From assembly GCF_000332495.1 (NCBI RefSeq), contig NZ_AOGW02000013.1, forward strand, positions 1 to 61,328: DNA of 61,328 bases. The letters are read 5' to 3'. Shown here in pieces: positions 35,787 through 45,335 of this stretch (position 1 is its first letter; every line of letters starts with the position of its first letter). A model generated the notes under the pieces. The model searched no databases, had not been told where the DNA came from, and saw nothing but the letters and a program-made list of their open reading frames with translations. The position numbers and the translations under genes are program-made. This stretch comes from Leptospira terpstrae serovar Hualin str. LT 11-33 = ATCC 700639. Its GTDB lineage: Bacteria; Spirochaetota; Leptospiria; Leptospirales; Leptospiraceae.

Positions 35787-36368
35787 ATGAGTGAATCAAA
35801 AAGAACAGGTGTTTGGGTCGCCCAATGGATGGAAGATTTGGGTCTTACGCCGAATCAGACTAGGTTGTATGCAGAGATAGTTTCTTTGGATGCAAAGGGC
35901 GGATGTTTTGCTTCGAATGAATATTTAGGAGCAGTTTTGCGATTGAAACGAGATACGGTGTCACGATTGGTTTCGCAACTAAAAGCAAAGGGGCTTTTGA
36001 AACAAACTGGTTTTGATGGAAGGAAGCGGTATTTAAAACCAGAGTTACCAACTACCGAATCTGAATTGGATCTTAGTCAGAGAAAGGATGTAACTTCTGG
36101 GCTGCAGATAAAACCCCGAATAGGAATCAAATCCAAACCTGAGTCTTCTACGGCTCCAAAGCCTTCTCTTAAATACGAAGTACATACAAATATACAAAAT
36201 AGTGTTTTGAAAAAAGATAAGGAATCAGATTGGGATGAGTTTTTGCGTTGGAGTGAAAAGAGACTTTCGTTGTCTACGAGGTTCGTGCTTTCCCAGGTCC
36301 GAGGACCTGAGGCATTGAGTGGGTTACAACTTTCTTATTGGGAACGCTGGAAGGCAAATCCATCCTAG
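35787..36368 (+). CDS. Rep2: winged-helix replication-initiator-like protein
   Basis: The protein has 193 residues from the ATG at 35787, which has AAGGGG six bases upstream; the longer frame from 35706 would overlap conserved leader sequence. Winged helix: WMEDLGLTPNQTRLYAEIVS, GGCFASNEYLGAVLRLK, DTVSRLVSQLKAKGLL, GRKRYLKP. A diverged linker is followed by FLRWSEKRLSLST and a tryptophan-rich end. It is paralogous to Rep1 (32234) and oriented away from it, with parBA between. Which of the two starts replication, or whether one is a regulator, cannot be told. Confidence 0.65.
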   Translation: MSESKRTGVWVAQWMEDLGLTPNQTRLYAEIVSLDAKGGCFASNEYLGAVLRLKRDTVSRLVSQLKAKGLLKQTGFDGRKRYLKPELPTTESELDLSQRKDVTSGLQIKPRIGIKSKPESSTAPKPSLKYEVHTNIQNSVLKKDKESDWDEFLRWSEKRLSLSTRFVLSQVRGPEALSGLQLSYWERWKANPS

Positions 36369-36421
36369 GTTTCATTTGGCATGGATGAAGATGGTTTTCA
36401 TTACTCAGATTTTGCCAAAGG

Positions 36422-36868
36422 TCATTTAACTTGGGTGATGTCTTGGTGGAATTGTTTTCTTCCGCCTGGGTATTCGATGATGTATACGCATTGACAAGAT
36501 TCCCAAGCAGGGCTTGCGAAAAAATAATTGCCGCTTTCTGTTTGGCAAGAATCTTGTTTGGGTTTGATTTTATGGGTTGAAATAAGGCGCCCAAGGTCTT
36601 CGGCCTCTACTTCATCTAGTTGGATGGATTCTTGTTCTAAAAGAATAGAAGTGAGTTTTGGGGAAGTGGAGAGTAGGTTTGTAGCATTGACACAAGTGCT
36701 CCTTCTCATTGCTAAGCTGCCTGATTCAATGGCTTGTTGGCTCGCTTTTGCAGAAACAGCTGCATAAAAAACTTCTGTCCCATTTTGAGTTTTCCATTCG
36801 GATTTTAATGGCGTATAACTTTGGCAGGCGGTAATAAATAGTAGAATGAAAGGAATTGTAAATTTCAT
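36422..36868 (-). CDS. Small lipoprotein of unknown function
   Basis: The protein has 148 residues from the ATG at 36868 (AAGGA eight bases upstream); upstream codons in frame overlap the divergent hydrolase region. The signal ends in ITAC. The mature part has KASQQAIESGSLAMRRSTCV, then several cysteines (SCQTES, ESCQCVYII) that may form disulfides. The internal region resembles LPP20-like or putative stress lipoproteins only vaguely. No function is assigned. Confidence 0.65.
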   Translation of the reverse strand: MKFTIPFILLFITACQSYTPLKSEWKTQNGTEVFYAAVSAKASQQAIESGSLAMRRSTCVNATNLLSTSPKLTSILLEQESIQLDEVEAEDLGRLISTHKIKPKQDSCQTESGNYFFASPAWESCQCVYIIEYPGGRKQFHQDITQVK

Positions 36869-36983
36869 GGTTTGAGTCCTTACCGTGATTGAAGTTTTGT
36901 TAATTGAAATCCTATAGGAAGCGACTCGTCGAGGATAATTTATTGAAAATATTTCTAATTCGAGGAAACTAGGGTGATTGTCT

Positions 36984-37949
36984 ATGAGTCTATTTAAACC
37001 TTTACCCTTTCTTTCTGGAGCCATGGTTCAGTCCTTTATGGCTTCTTTTAAATCAAAATCAGACAAACGATATGGGCATGCCATTGCAGGGGAGTGGAAA
37101 TCGGTAAAGGCAACAGACGGCACAACGCTTCTTGCCCGAGTTCATGAAGTACCAAATCCAAAAGGACTCGTAGTTTTGGTTCATGGCTGGGAAGGTAGCA
37201 TTCATTCCAGTTATATCATACGTACCACAAGGTTTTTTTTGAAAAAAGGGTTCTCTGTTTACCGGCTAAATTTGCGAGACCATGGGGATACACACCATCT
37301 TAATGAAGGAATCTTTAACGGAAGTTTGCTTCAGGAATCATATGAAGCGGTAAGAGAATTGGTAAAAACTTTTGGAACTAAGGGGCCTGTATTTTTGGCT
37401 GGGTTTTCATTGGGTGGTAATTTTGTATTGCGGATGGCTGCTCGTCATTCCCTTTCCAAGGTTGCCGACCAAATTCCTGGATTAAAACATTGTTTTGCAT
37501 TTAGTCCAGCTTTGGATCCGAAAAGAGCTACAATTAAAATGGATGAACATCCTTTTTTGCGAAAATATTTTTTGAATTCCTGGAAAACATCTCTCGTAAA
37601 AAAAGCAAATTTATTTCCTCACTTGTATTCTTTTCATGATTTGGATGATTATCAGTCGGTAATGCACTTAACAGAAAAAATGGTGAGAGAGTTCTCCCAT
37701 TTTTCTTCTGTGGATGAGTATTTTGAATCCTATACTTTGAATGATTTATTTTTTAAGTCTATTCGTATCCCTACAACCATTCTCACTTCTATGGATGATC
37801 CTGTCATTCCATGGAAGGAATTTGTTGAGATCCCTCCCTCTTCCTACTTAGAAGTTGTGATTGAGTCGAAAGGTGGACACTGCGGTTTTATTGAAGATTT
37901 GAATCGGTCTTCTTATTATTGGAAATTGATGGAAAAAAAGATGGGTTGA
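36984..37949 (+). CDS. Alpha/beta hydrolase, YheT-like
   Basis: The protein has 321 residues from the ATG at 36984 (AGGGTG upstream; a TTG lies two codons earlier). Core: VVLVHGWEGS with the oxyanion region, YRLNLRDHGDTHHLNEG, nucleophile GFSLGGNF, acid DDPVIPW and catalytic His GGHCGF. This is the UPF0017/YheT layout of predicted esterases. It is a soluble enzyme of unknown substrate. Its last 62 bp overlap the 3' end of convergent opgH in another frame. Confidence 0.85.
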   Translation: MSLFKPLPFLSGAMVQSFMASFKSKSDKRYGHAIAGEWKSVKATDGTTLLARVHEVPNPKGLVVLVHGWEGSIHSSYIIRTTRFFLKKGFSVYRLNLRDHGDTHHLNEGIFNGSLLQESYEAVRELVKTFGTKGPVFLAGFSLGGNFVLRMAARHSLSKVADQIPGLKHCFAFSPALDPKRATIKMDEHPFLRKYFLNSWKTSLVKKANLFPHLYSFHDLDDYQSVMHLTEKMVREFSHFSSVDEYFESYTLNDLFFKSIRIPTTILTSMDDPVIPWKEFVEIPPSSYLEVVIESKGGHCGFIEDLNRSSYYWKLMEKKMG

Positions 37950-39969
37950 TTTCTTCCCAAATTGTTAACCAATACTTTGCCCAATCAGTCTTTCTGGAGG
38001 TCCAAAATTTCCAATAGAATGAATCAAGTAACTCTCTGTTTGATAGAATCTTTAAAAGCGATTTTTTCTCCAAAGATTCGGGTCCATGTTTTAATAAAAT
38101 TTCAAAATCTTCCTCGATAGATTTGGGAAGTTTGGATTGGTATAGTTTGTTTCCTTGGAGTTGTTTGTGTCTATTGTGAAATATGGGATGGACAAGGGCA
38201 AAAAAGAATTCGCGACCTTCGAGATAACTATTTTTATGAGATGTTAATTCTTCTTCTAGGCGACCGATTAAGTTTGTATTTGGTTTCCAAAAGCTAGGAT
38301 CGAGTATTTTGTTTAATGATTTTTGTTCTTTGCCAGTTAGGATCACTAGAGGAATGGATAAAATCCAGCCGATCCAGATAGGCATTGTCAGAACAAATAA
38401 CATAATCGAGTGAGTGTAACTTATATAGGCACAGGCAAAACCAAGAATGGTCACTCCAAAAAAAGAAGAGAGAATGTAAGGGATATTGTATCCTGAATCT
38501 GCATCTCGGTTTTGTGGTCCCCATGTGATTCTTTTGTTTAGTAATATAGAAAAAACAAAAATACTATGGTAGATCATATAGATAGGGGCGATGAGTATTG
38601 AAAATGTTGTCTCTAAAAGGAAGGCTGGAAGTTTTTTTAGAATTTGTAATCCAGGTAAGCTTATAAAACTAAGGACTCGGGGTAAAAATAACAACAATAA
38701 AGAAAGGTATAAAAGTTTTATATAGAGCGGATCGTAAATCTGCGATTTGAAGAATTCATATTCTTCGGGTAACATGGAATAATTTAAATATTTGTTATCT
38801 TCCAAATAGTTCCACAAACTTAATATGATGTAACACATCCAGATTGGTGAATTAAGATAAGATAGGATTCCGTTGAGAATATGGATTCGGTTGATAAAAG
38901 GGATTTTTTTGCCGAATAAAAACCAGAAATGTTGTAAGTTTCCTTGGCACCAACGTTGGTCTCTTTTGAGCGCGTCAATTATGTTGGGTGGATTTTCTTC
39001 GTAGCTTCCTTCTAATTCGTAAGCACATAAAACTTCAAACCCTGCTTTTCGCATGAGAGCCGCTTCCACAGTATCGTGGCTTAAAATTTTTCCACCGAGG
39101 CCACCATATTCAGGAAGGTGGGGAAGTGCACAATGTTCCATAAACGGTTTGACCCTTAAGATCGCATTGTGTCCCCAGTATCCCGATGCATTGATTTGCC
39201 AAAAGCTAGCTCCTTTTAAGAAAAAAGGACTAAAAAGATAAGAAGAAAATTCTGTTAATTTTTGGAAAATGGTAGTGGATCTAAAAATTTTGGTACTAGA
39301 TTGAATGATACCTGCGTTAGGGTTTTTTTCCATATTGGCGATCAGTTGGATGATGAGTTCGCCAGAAACTAAACTATCGGCATCCAAAACGATCATGTAT
39401 TTGTATTTTTTCCCCCACCTTCTGCAGAAATCCGCGAGGTTTCCACTTTTTCCATTTAGGTTACTTTTTCTTCTGCGGTAGTGGAAGTTATGGAAGTTGT
39501 TTTTTGACTCACATAACTCTATGTAGGCGGCTTCTTCTTTGATCCATTTTTCTGGTGTTCTTGTGTCGCTAAGGATAAAAAAATCTAGTTTTGGTAATTT
39601 GTAAATTTTTTCTACTGACTCAAAAATTACTTTGATTCTAGAAAATATGGAAATTTCATTTTCTTCATAAACGGGCATCACAACGGCAACGTGGATGGCT
39701 TCATAAGCAGGAAAATCCAAATTTTCCTTCGGGATTTGTTTTGCTTTCAGGAGTGGATCTCCTTTTTTTCTCAGAGATAATAAAAAACCAAAGAGTGAAG
39801 TGCTGGCTCCATAGGACAACATCGGCAAAAGAAAAATCAGCGTAATGAATTGATAGTATTCGGTGATCTCGATCCCCCGAAAAGAAATGATTTCAATAAA
39901 TAAACTAAATCCCCATATCACTGGGATTATAAACGAAAGAAAAAATAAACTACGTTGGATTTGGATCAT
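37888..39969 (-). CDS. opgH: Periplasmic glucan glucosyltransferase OpgH, catalytic part
   Basis: The 693-residue membrane GT2 enzyme makes the beta-glucan backbone of osmoregulated periplasmic glucans from UDP-glucose. Two N-terminal helices are followed by the catalytic loop: VVMPVYEEN, IVLDADSLVSG, HDTVEAALMRKAGFEV, and the QxxRW box DQRWCQGNLQHF. At least five further helices follow. It lacks the N-terminal cytoplasmic segment and first helix of E. coli OpgH (847 residues). That part appears as the preceding gene, overlapping by ATGA; together they total about the E. coli length. Confidence 0.88.
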   Translation of the reverse strand: MIQIQRSLFFLSFIIPVIWGFSLFIEIISFRGIEITEYYQFITLIFLLPMLSYGASTSLFGFLLSLRKKGDPLLKAKQIPKENLDFPAYEAIHVAVVMPVYEENEISIFSRIKVIFESVEKIYKLPKLDFFILSDTRTPEKWIKEEAAYIELCESKNNFHNFHYRRRKSNLNGKSGNLADFCRRWGKKYKYMIVLDADSLVSGELIIQLIANMEKNPNAGIIQSSTKIFRSTTIFQKLTEFSSYLFSPFFLKGASFWQINASGYWGHNAILRVKPFMEHCALPHLPEYGGLGGKILSHDTVEAALMRKAGFEVLCAYELEGSYEENPPNIIDALKRDQRWCQGNLQHFWFLFGKKIPFINRIHILNGILSYLNSPIWMCYIILSLWNYLEDNKYLNYSMLPEEYEFFKSQIYDPLYIKLLYLSLLLLFLPRVLSFISLPGLQILKKLPAFLLETTFSILIAPIYMIYHSIFVFSILLNKRITWGPQNRDADSGYNIPYILSSFFGVTILGFACAYISYTHSIMLFVLTMPIWIGWILSIPLVILTGKEQKSLNKILDPSFWKPNTNLIGRLEEELTSHKNSYLEGREFFFALVHPIFHNRHKQLQGNKLYQSKLPKSIEEDFEILLKHGPESLEKKSLLKILSNRELLDSFYWKFWTSRKTDWAKYWLTIWEEINPSFFPSISNNKKTDSNLQ

Positions 39970-40355
39970 AACAACCTAAATATAATTAAGTAATAGAGAA
40001 GGCTCCAAAGGAAGATAGATACGATGACAAATACTGGTTTTAAGGAACCAACAATTGATTGTTTTGTTTTTTTTGTGTCCCTTTTCCATTCAGAGGAATG
40101 AGGAATCATTGAACCAAATTGCCAAGATCTATCGGCTATGGGAAGTGAATGGGTTGGCATTATTTCGTTTGTTTTTAGATAACTTTCCCAAAGTTTCCAA
40201 TCGGACGAAAATGAGAGTTCCAGGGGAGAAGACTTGAAAAAATTATTTAATATCTCTGCAATTTTGTATTCATTTTGGATTCCATTTAGAATTAGATAGG
40301 TGCGAGTTCTCTCGCTAAATTCATTCATATATTCAGTGTTATTTGGATAGTCCAT
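39966..40355 (-). CDS. Separate N-terminal segment of OpgH (proposed)
   Basis: The protein has 129 residues if started at ATG 40355; the frame extends to 40424, inside opgG. It has a soluble acidic part, then SWQFGSMIPHSSEW and a single C-terminal helix (PVFVIVSIFLWSLLYYLII). E. coli OpgH has, before its catalytic part, a ~140-residue cytoplasmic region with SMFPDPW followed by its first helix, so this looks like that region encoded alone. It sits exactly between opgG and opgH with short overlaps on both sides. The alternative is an unrelated membrane protein. Confidence 0.6.
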   Translation of the reverse strand: MDYPNNTEYMNEFSERTRTYLILNGIQNEYKIAEILNNFFKSSPLELSFSSDWKLWESYLKTNEIMPTHSLPIADRSWQFGSMIPHSSEWKRDTKKTKQSIVGSLKPVFVIVSIFLWSLLYYLIIFRLL

Positions 40356-41913
40356 CACGATACATCCAGGTTTCGGTAATTCTTTGGTTCCCATTTTCCA
40401 GGTAAACAGTCCAGTCCGACTCATCTGCTAATGCAGGATACCAGATTTGCAAACGCCACTGGTCAAGTTCGGATATTTTCTCTATCTTGTAACGAATATG
40501 TTCTGAAGGAATTTTATTATTTTTGATAATAGCATTTAGGTTTGTTTTACGATCTAAAGATTTGAGTTCATCACCAGTGAAATAAAGTGTGAAAACTTTC
40601 TCTTTTGGGAAAAGTGGGTCTACTCCTCTATAAAATGCAGAGGCTTTTCCTAATGTATGGTGTTTTGGAGATTTTTCAGTATAGTGGAGTGTGTATTGGA
40701 ATTCGTAACCTTCATTTAAGTTAGGTGGGACAGCTGGTTCCCAAAATGTAGTCACATTGTCATCCGAATCTAAATTGGTGGTAAACTCGAGTAAATACAG
40801 ATTTCCCTTACCCCAGTCACCTTTTGGTTCCACCCAGACGCTAGGCCTTAAGTGGTATTTGAGTTTTTCGTCTTGGTAACTTTTGAACTTACGATCTCTT
40901 TGGATGAGTCCATAACCTAATGGTGAATCTAATGGAATTCTTGTTAGCTGGGTTTTTTTGGGATTGATCAGGGGTCTCCACTCCCAATCGCCAGTTTTGT
41001 TTTGTGTGAGGAGGCCATCAGAGTCGTGCACTTCAGGGTGGATGTTGCCTAATATGGGATTGTCTGATTCTCCATATAAATACATGGAGGTTACTGGAGC
41101 AAATCCTAGACGTTTGATTTTTTTGCGAAGATAAATTTTTGCTCGTACATCAATGGTTGTGACTTCGCCTGGTTTTACAATGAACTCATAAGAGCCTACT
41201 ACGGATTCGCTATTCATGATGGAGTAGATAGTGATGGTTGTGTCTGTTTTTTGTGGGCGTTTGATGTAGAAACTTTCGAAGATTGGAAACTCTTCTTTGT
41301 CTTTGGGACCTGTGTTGATAGCAAGTCCTCTTCCTGATAGTCCATAGACTTGGCCTTTGGAAATTGCTCTGAAATAAGAGGAACCCTGAAAAACTAAAAA
41401 TTCTTCTAATGCTTCTTTTTGATTGATCGGATAATGAACGCGAAAACCTGTATAATGAAGATTTTTCGTAAGTTCTGCAAAATCTTCTGAGAGAGGTAGG
41501 TCTCCAAAGTTAAAACGTGATGCATCGTAGGGAATTTCCACCGGTTTTTCATTGATCACTTCATATATTTGAATTCCGTTGCTGTAGATATGTCCTGGAT
41601 GAAAAAAATGGAGTTGGTAGGGCAGAGCAAGATTCTTCCAGATCGCTACATCGGGTTTGTATTCGATTTGCCTATAATCATCATAACTAATCCCATCAAG
41701 GCCTGGAATTTTGAACTCCGGAGTTGGGGAAAATTTAGACTTCAATTTCTGTTGTGCAATCAAATCTGTACTATGAAAGTCGAAAACTTCGGTAGGAGTG
41801 GATATCGCCATAAGAGTGGCTAATTTGTTTAGGGTCAGATCGTTTTTTCGGATGATGATGATGACACACAATACCAAGGCAATGAGTGCTAGATATAGGT
41901 TCAATTTCTTCAT
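40339..41913 (-). CDS. opgG: Periplasmic glucan biosynthesis protein OpgG
   Basis: The protein has 524 residues from the ATG at 41913; neither this start nor the one at 41934 has a clear ribosome site. An N-terminal hydrophobic anchor (LYLALIALVLCVIIII) leads to the OpgG beta domains: GISYDDYRQIEYKP, LPYQLHFFHPG, FQGSSYFRAISKGQVYGLSGRGLAI, and the second domain near FYRGVDPLFP. It acts in the periplasm on the glucan made by OpgH, probably branching or trimming it. The gene order opgG-opgH is the same as in E. coli. Confidence 0.9.
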   Translation of the reverse strand: MKKLNLYLALIALVLCVIIIIRKNDLTLNKLATLMAISTPTEVFDFHSTDLIAQQKLKSKFSPTPEFKIPGLDGISYDDYRQIEYKPDVAIWKNLALPYQLHFFHPGHIYSNGIQIYEVINEKPVEIPYDASRFNFGDLPLSEDFAELTKNLHYTGFRVHYPINQKEALEEFLVFQGSSYFRAISKGQVYGLSGRGLAINTGPKDKEEFPIFESFYIKRPQKTDTTITIYSIMNSESVVGSYEFIVKPGEVTTIDVRAKIYLRKKIKRLGFAPVTSMYLYGESDNPILGNIHPEVHDSDGLLTQNKTGDWEWRPLINPKKTQLTRIPLDSPLGYGLIQRDRKFKSYQDEKLKYHLRPSVWVEPKGDWGKGNLYLLEFTTNLDSDDNVTTFWEPAVPPNLNEGYEFQYTLHYTEKSPKHHTLGKASAFYRGVDPLFPKEKVFTLYFTGDELKSLDRKTNLNAIIKNNKIPSEHIRYKIEKISELDQWRLQIWYPALADESDWTVYLENGNQRITETWMYRDGLSK

Positions 41914-42054
41914 AGGGTAATGATTAATTAACATTCTATTGGGTCACGTAAATAATCTGATGTAGCATTTTTACCTCACTAAACATGGATTAAGCAAGAC
42001 GGCGATTTTTTTATATTGCATATTTCGATTGTTTCTATAGGGTTCCCTCATCTT

Positions 42055-43533
42055 ATGAAACTTGTTTCCGCAAAGTTCTTTCTCCTGTTAGCCGTCACCT
42101 TATTTCTGCAATGTTCTGGTTCACAAAAAACTGATAAAATATTAGGTGAGTCTGTGTTTAATTCCAACAAACCGCAATCCTTCAAAAAGATTGCTCCTTT
42201 GACTGCCAATTCCCTTGGGTCGAGACAGAATCTTTTTGAACATGGATGGGCTGTCATTCCTTCTGGAAAAAAGAGTATAGATTTGGTTTATGAAAATGGT
42301 GAAATTAGCGCTCGCGTTGCAAAAGCAATGGTGCTCGTTCATATGAAAAAACGGAGCAAAGACTTCCCGGGTAAATTAGGGGAAACTATGACTTCTGTAA
42401 TTTCTTGGACAGGAAGCGGAATACAGGATTCTTCCCGAAGAACGGAAGATATCTATGATGCAGGTTGGCAATTGAGTAAAGCAGAATGGAAAGTATCGAA
42501 AGATAGTTTTGAAGAAGCAGGTTCTCGATTTGTATTAGGATATATTCAATTGGTTCCAAAGATAGAATCGGATAAAAAAATGATGTTTTCTACTTTGGAT
42601 GAAATTGGGGGAGAACGCAGTAAAACAACGGATCAGTTAAATGATTTGTTCAGCTCAACTATAAAGAAAAATTCCAAAGAGATTATTTCTTCTTGGAGTG
42701 ATTCCTTTTCAAAAGCTTCCGATGAATTTACAAAAAATTACGAAGAATCGGGTCAAAGAGGGAATTCGCTTCTTGCTCTTGTTGATATTTTCCAAGGTTA
42801 TTCTGTTGCACTCAAAGAAGTGATGGTGGCACCGATTGCCAAAACAGGAAAAAATACCGGCGAGATTTTAGTTGTCAACGGAGTTTATGTTCCTCTATCT
42901 CAAACTATGAATTTTTCATCTAATGCTTTGATTTCCACAGGTGTTGTACTTTACTATTCAGCTAATGCAGGTTACCGCGTAATTTCGCCAACCTTAGAGG
43001 CAGGTCTTTTTAGTTCGATAGGTCTTCTATCAGCTTCATCCACTATCCCTACATACACGGGAGGAACTACACTTGCTGCTTTTAACCAAGTCACATCAGT
43101 GGCTGCCACAACAACTGGAGGAACAGTTGGTGTTGTGGGTGGAACTGCTTATGAAACAGGGGCATACGCAACGGGAATGGTTTATGATTTTTCGAAAGGA
43201 ACAGCTGAAGCTGGTATGTATGCGATGAGCTCGGGAATGATTTTAGGGTATTCTGCACTTACTGTCCTTCCTTCGCAATTATTATTAACAGCAGTAGATG
43301 GTCCCATATTGATTGCTTATGATGGACCACGAGTTGTAATAGCTGCTGTGAAAGGCAACTACGCGGGGTTTGATGATGCACCTACAGGGACTGTTATTAA
43401 TCTTGAAGAAGCAAAAAAAGCAGGAAAGGTTAAAATCTTAACAGATGATCCCAAAATCATAAAGAAAGTATTGGATGCTGAAATCGCAGAACAATCAAAA
43501 CGCGCAAATGCAAAGGCAGCTGAAAAGAAATGA
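42055..43533 (+). CDS. Large lipoprotein with glycine-rich hydrophobic C-terminal half (paralogue 1)
   Basis: The protein has 492 residues from the ATG at 42055 (the frame opens at TTG 42016). The signal ends LFLQC. A charged helical middle (TDQLNDLFSSTIKKNSKEII) leads to a C-terminal half made of Gly/Ala/Val/Thr segments such as GGTTLAAFNQVTSVAATTTG, which could insert in or lie on a membrane. The ending has GPRVVIAAVKG and TGTVINLEEAKKAGKVKIL. It shares this plan with the next gene, which it overlaps by ATGA. No family is recognised. It is divergent from opgG. Confidence 0.7.
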   Translation: MKLVSAKFFLLLAVTLFLQCSGSQKTDKILGESVFNSNKPQSFKKIAPLTANSLGSRQNLFEHGWAVIPSGKKSIDLVYENGEISARVAKAMVLVHMKKRSKDFPGKLGETMTSVISWTGSGIQDSSRRTEDIYDAGWQLSKAEWKVSKDSFEEAGSRFVLGYIQLVPKIESDKKMMFSTLDEIGGERSKTTDQLNDLFSSTIKKNSKEIISSWSDSFSKASDEFTKNYEESGQRGNSLLALVDIFQGYSVALKEVMVAPIAKTGKNTGEILVVNGVYVPLSQTMNFSSNALISTGVVLYYSANAGYRVISPTLEAGLFSSIGLLSASSTIPTYTGGTTLAAFNQVTSVAATTTGGTVGVVGGTAYETGAYATGMVYDFSKGTAEAGMYAMSSGMILGYSALTVLPSQLLLTAVDGPILIAYDGPRVVIAAVKGNYAGFDDAPTGTVINLEEAKKAGKVKILTDDPKIIKKVLDAEIAEQSKRANAKAAEKK

Positions 43534-45323
43534 AACCAAAGTACTTAAAAATTATATTATTCATTCTATCCTTTTTTATTTTTTTTACTTATTGTTCTGG
43601 AACCGATAGAAAGTCAGAAGATCCATTAAAGAATACTAAAAAATTAGCTATCGAAGGGCATACTTCCCTTTATTACCAAGGGGCGCTCCCTGTGAAAGGG
43701 ACCAGTATCAAGTTTATCCCTCCCTTTGAAGAGTCTCCTGTGTCATTTATGGGACAAAGGTTTGGGTTTGCAAAAGAAGAGTACTCTCGCTCGGTTTTGA
43801 AGGCTAGAGAATCTGTTGTTATTATTAAAGATGGAACCAAAATGAGTTGGTCTGCTGCCGGTAAGTTAAGTGCAGGTGGAGATGCTGCGATTCAGTATCT
43901 AAATGAAAATGCCACCAAACCAGGGTTATTTATTATGTACGTTTCGGTGGCAGAGTCATATGGGATTGTCGGATCTTCTTTGGATCGTGGGTTTGATACA
44001 CATAAAGAAGTTGTGGCAAATTCTGAGTCCATTCGTAAAGAATGGGACGAATGGGCGAATATGCAACTAAACCAAAAAGAGGCTGTAGACAATTCCCCAT
44101 CCGCTAAAAAAAGATACAACCAATACAAGGAAAAATTTCAAAAAGATTTTGAATCAACCGTCTACGGGTATGTGGATTTAGATGATGCTCTTAAATCTAC
44201 TTATGATGATACTTACGATGACTTAAAATCGGGAAGTTGGAAACGAAGATTTGCTGAAATTGATGACTTACGTTCTTCTGTCTCAGAAAAGATTTTTGGG
44301 AATTGGAAAGAAACTATTTTTACATTTGGAAAAGACACCTCGCAGGAGTTTGGTCGTGCGAAGGAAGATTTGGAATCTATTGCTGATGGAGAAGGGGTAC
44401 CTTTAGCTTTGCTTAAAGCATTTTCAAGAACCACCAAAGCACTGTTTTATGATAGTATTATCAAACCCATCGGGAAAATGACATTACTTTCTGTAGGATA
44501 TGTATCTTGGAATGGAATCATTTATCCGGCGGCTGTAATAACTAATGCGGCAGGCACCGGATTATATTGTTTGGTGGAAACTTTTGCTTTAGCGGGAAAA
44601 GGGGTGGTGTACATTACTGCACCAAGCTTGGAACTTGGGTTAGGTGCGTTACTTAATAGTACGGAAGCAGTTTTAAATGAGTCGGTTCTTTCCATGGAAA
44701 AAGGTGTTAAAGTAACTTCTGCTGTAGCAAGAAAAACATCTGCCTATTCTGTAAAAACTGCTGCGGTAGTTACTGAATCTTCTGGGAAATATATTCTGGC
44801 ACCGATGAGTCTTGTCGGTGTTACTTCTGGTCAAACTGTTCTTGGTGGTGGTTTGGCTGTATCAGGAACAGTCACAGGTGCCACATTTGCAGGTGCTTCA
44901 GCCACAGCACAAACGGTGACTTACACTTCAACCAAAGTGGCTGCGGGAACTGTGGGATTGGTTGGCACTGCCGCTTCTTTTGGAACGGGGACTACCTTTG
45001 GTGTTTATCAAATTTCAAAAGCCATTGGTGTTCCTTCAGGTGTGATGATTGGGTCAGGGATTGTACTGAGTTATGAATTCATTGCTCATATGTCAGCACA
45101 TTCGGTGCTAGCTGTTGCTGATTGTACATACTTAGTGTTATCCCTTGAAGGTGGAAAGTGGGTCGTTTATGGAGTGAAAGATGGATCTAAAAAAGCTTCT
45201 CGTCTTTTAACAGGCGCAGTGGTTGATATGGACCAAATCCGTAAAGAAGGAGGAACTGTTGTAAAAGTTCCATTGGAAGAGGGAGAAGTTGAAAAAATAC
45301 TAGGTAAAAAAAAGAAAAAATGA
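43530..45323 (+). CDS. Large lipoprotein with glycine-rich hydrophobic C-terminal half (paralogue 2)
   Basis: The 597-residue protein has a lipoprotein signal ending FFTYC. The plan matches the preceding gene: an N-terminal beta region, helical DDLKSGSWKRRFAEIDDLRS, a hydrophobic repeat-like Gly/Ala/Thr half (GGGLAVSGTVTGATFAGASA), and a closing VVYGVKDGSK, TGAVVDMDQIRKEGGTVVKV. Identity between the pair is low but collinear, so this is an old tandem duplication. The end is strongly basic. Twelve bases later the diguanylate cyclase starts, so the three genes probably form an operon. Confidence 0.7.
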   Translation: MKPKYLKIILFILSFFIFFTYCSGTDRKSEDPLKNTKKLAIEGHTSLYYQGALPVKGTSIKFIPPFEESPVSFMGQRFGFAKEEYSRSVLKARESVVIIKDGTKMSWSAAGKLSAGGDAAIQYLNENATKPGLFIMYVSVAESYGIVGSSLDRGFDTHKEVVANSESIRKEWDEWANMQLNQKEAVDNSPSAKKRYNQYKEKFQKDFESTVYGYVDLDDALKSTYDDTYDDLKSGSWKRRFAEIDDLRSSVSEKIFGNWKETIFTFGKDTSQEFGRAKEDLESIADGEGVPLALLKAFSRTTKALFYDSIIKPIGKMTLLSVGYVSWNGIIYPAAVITNAAGTGLYCLVETFALAGKGVVYITAPSLELGLGALLNSTEAVLNESVLSMEKGVKVTSAVARKTSAYSVKTAAVVTESSGKYILAPMSLVGVTSGQTVLGGGLAVSGTVTGATFAGASATAQTVTYTSTKVAAGTVGLVGTAASFGTGTTFGVYQISKAIGVPSGVMIGSGIVLSYEFIAHMSAHSVLAVADCTYLVLSLEGGKWVVYGVKDGSKKASRLLTGAVVDMDQIRKEGGTVVKVPLEEGEVEKILGKKKKK

Positions 45324-45335
45324 AACCGTAGGAGA

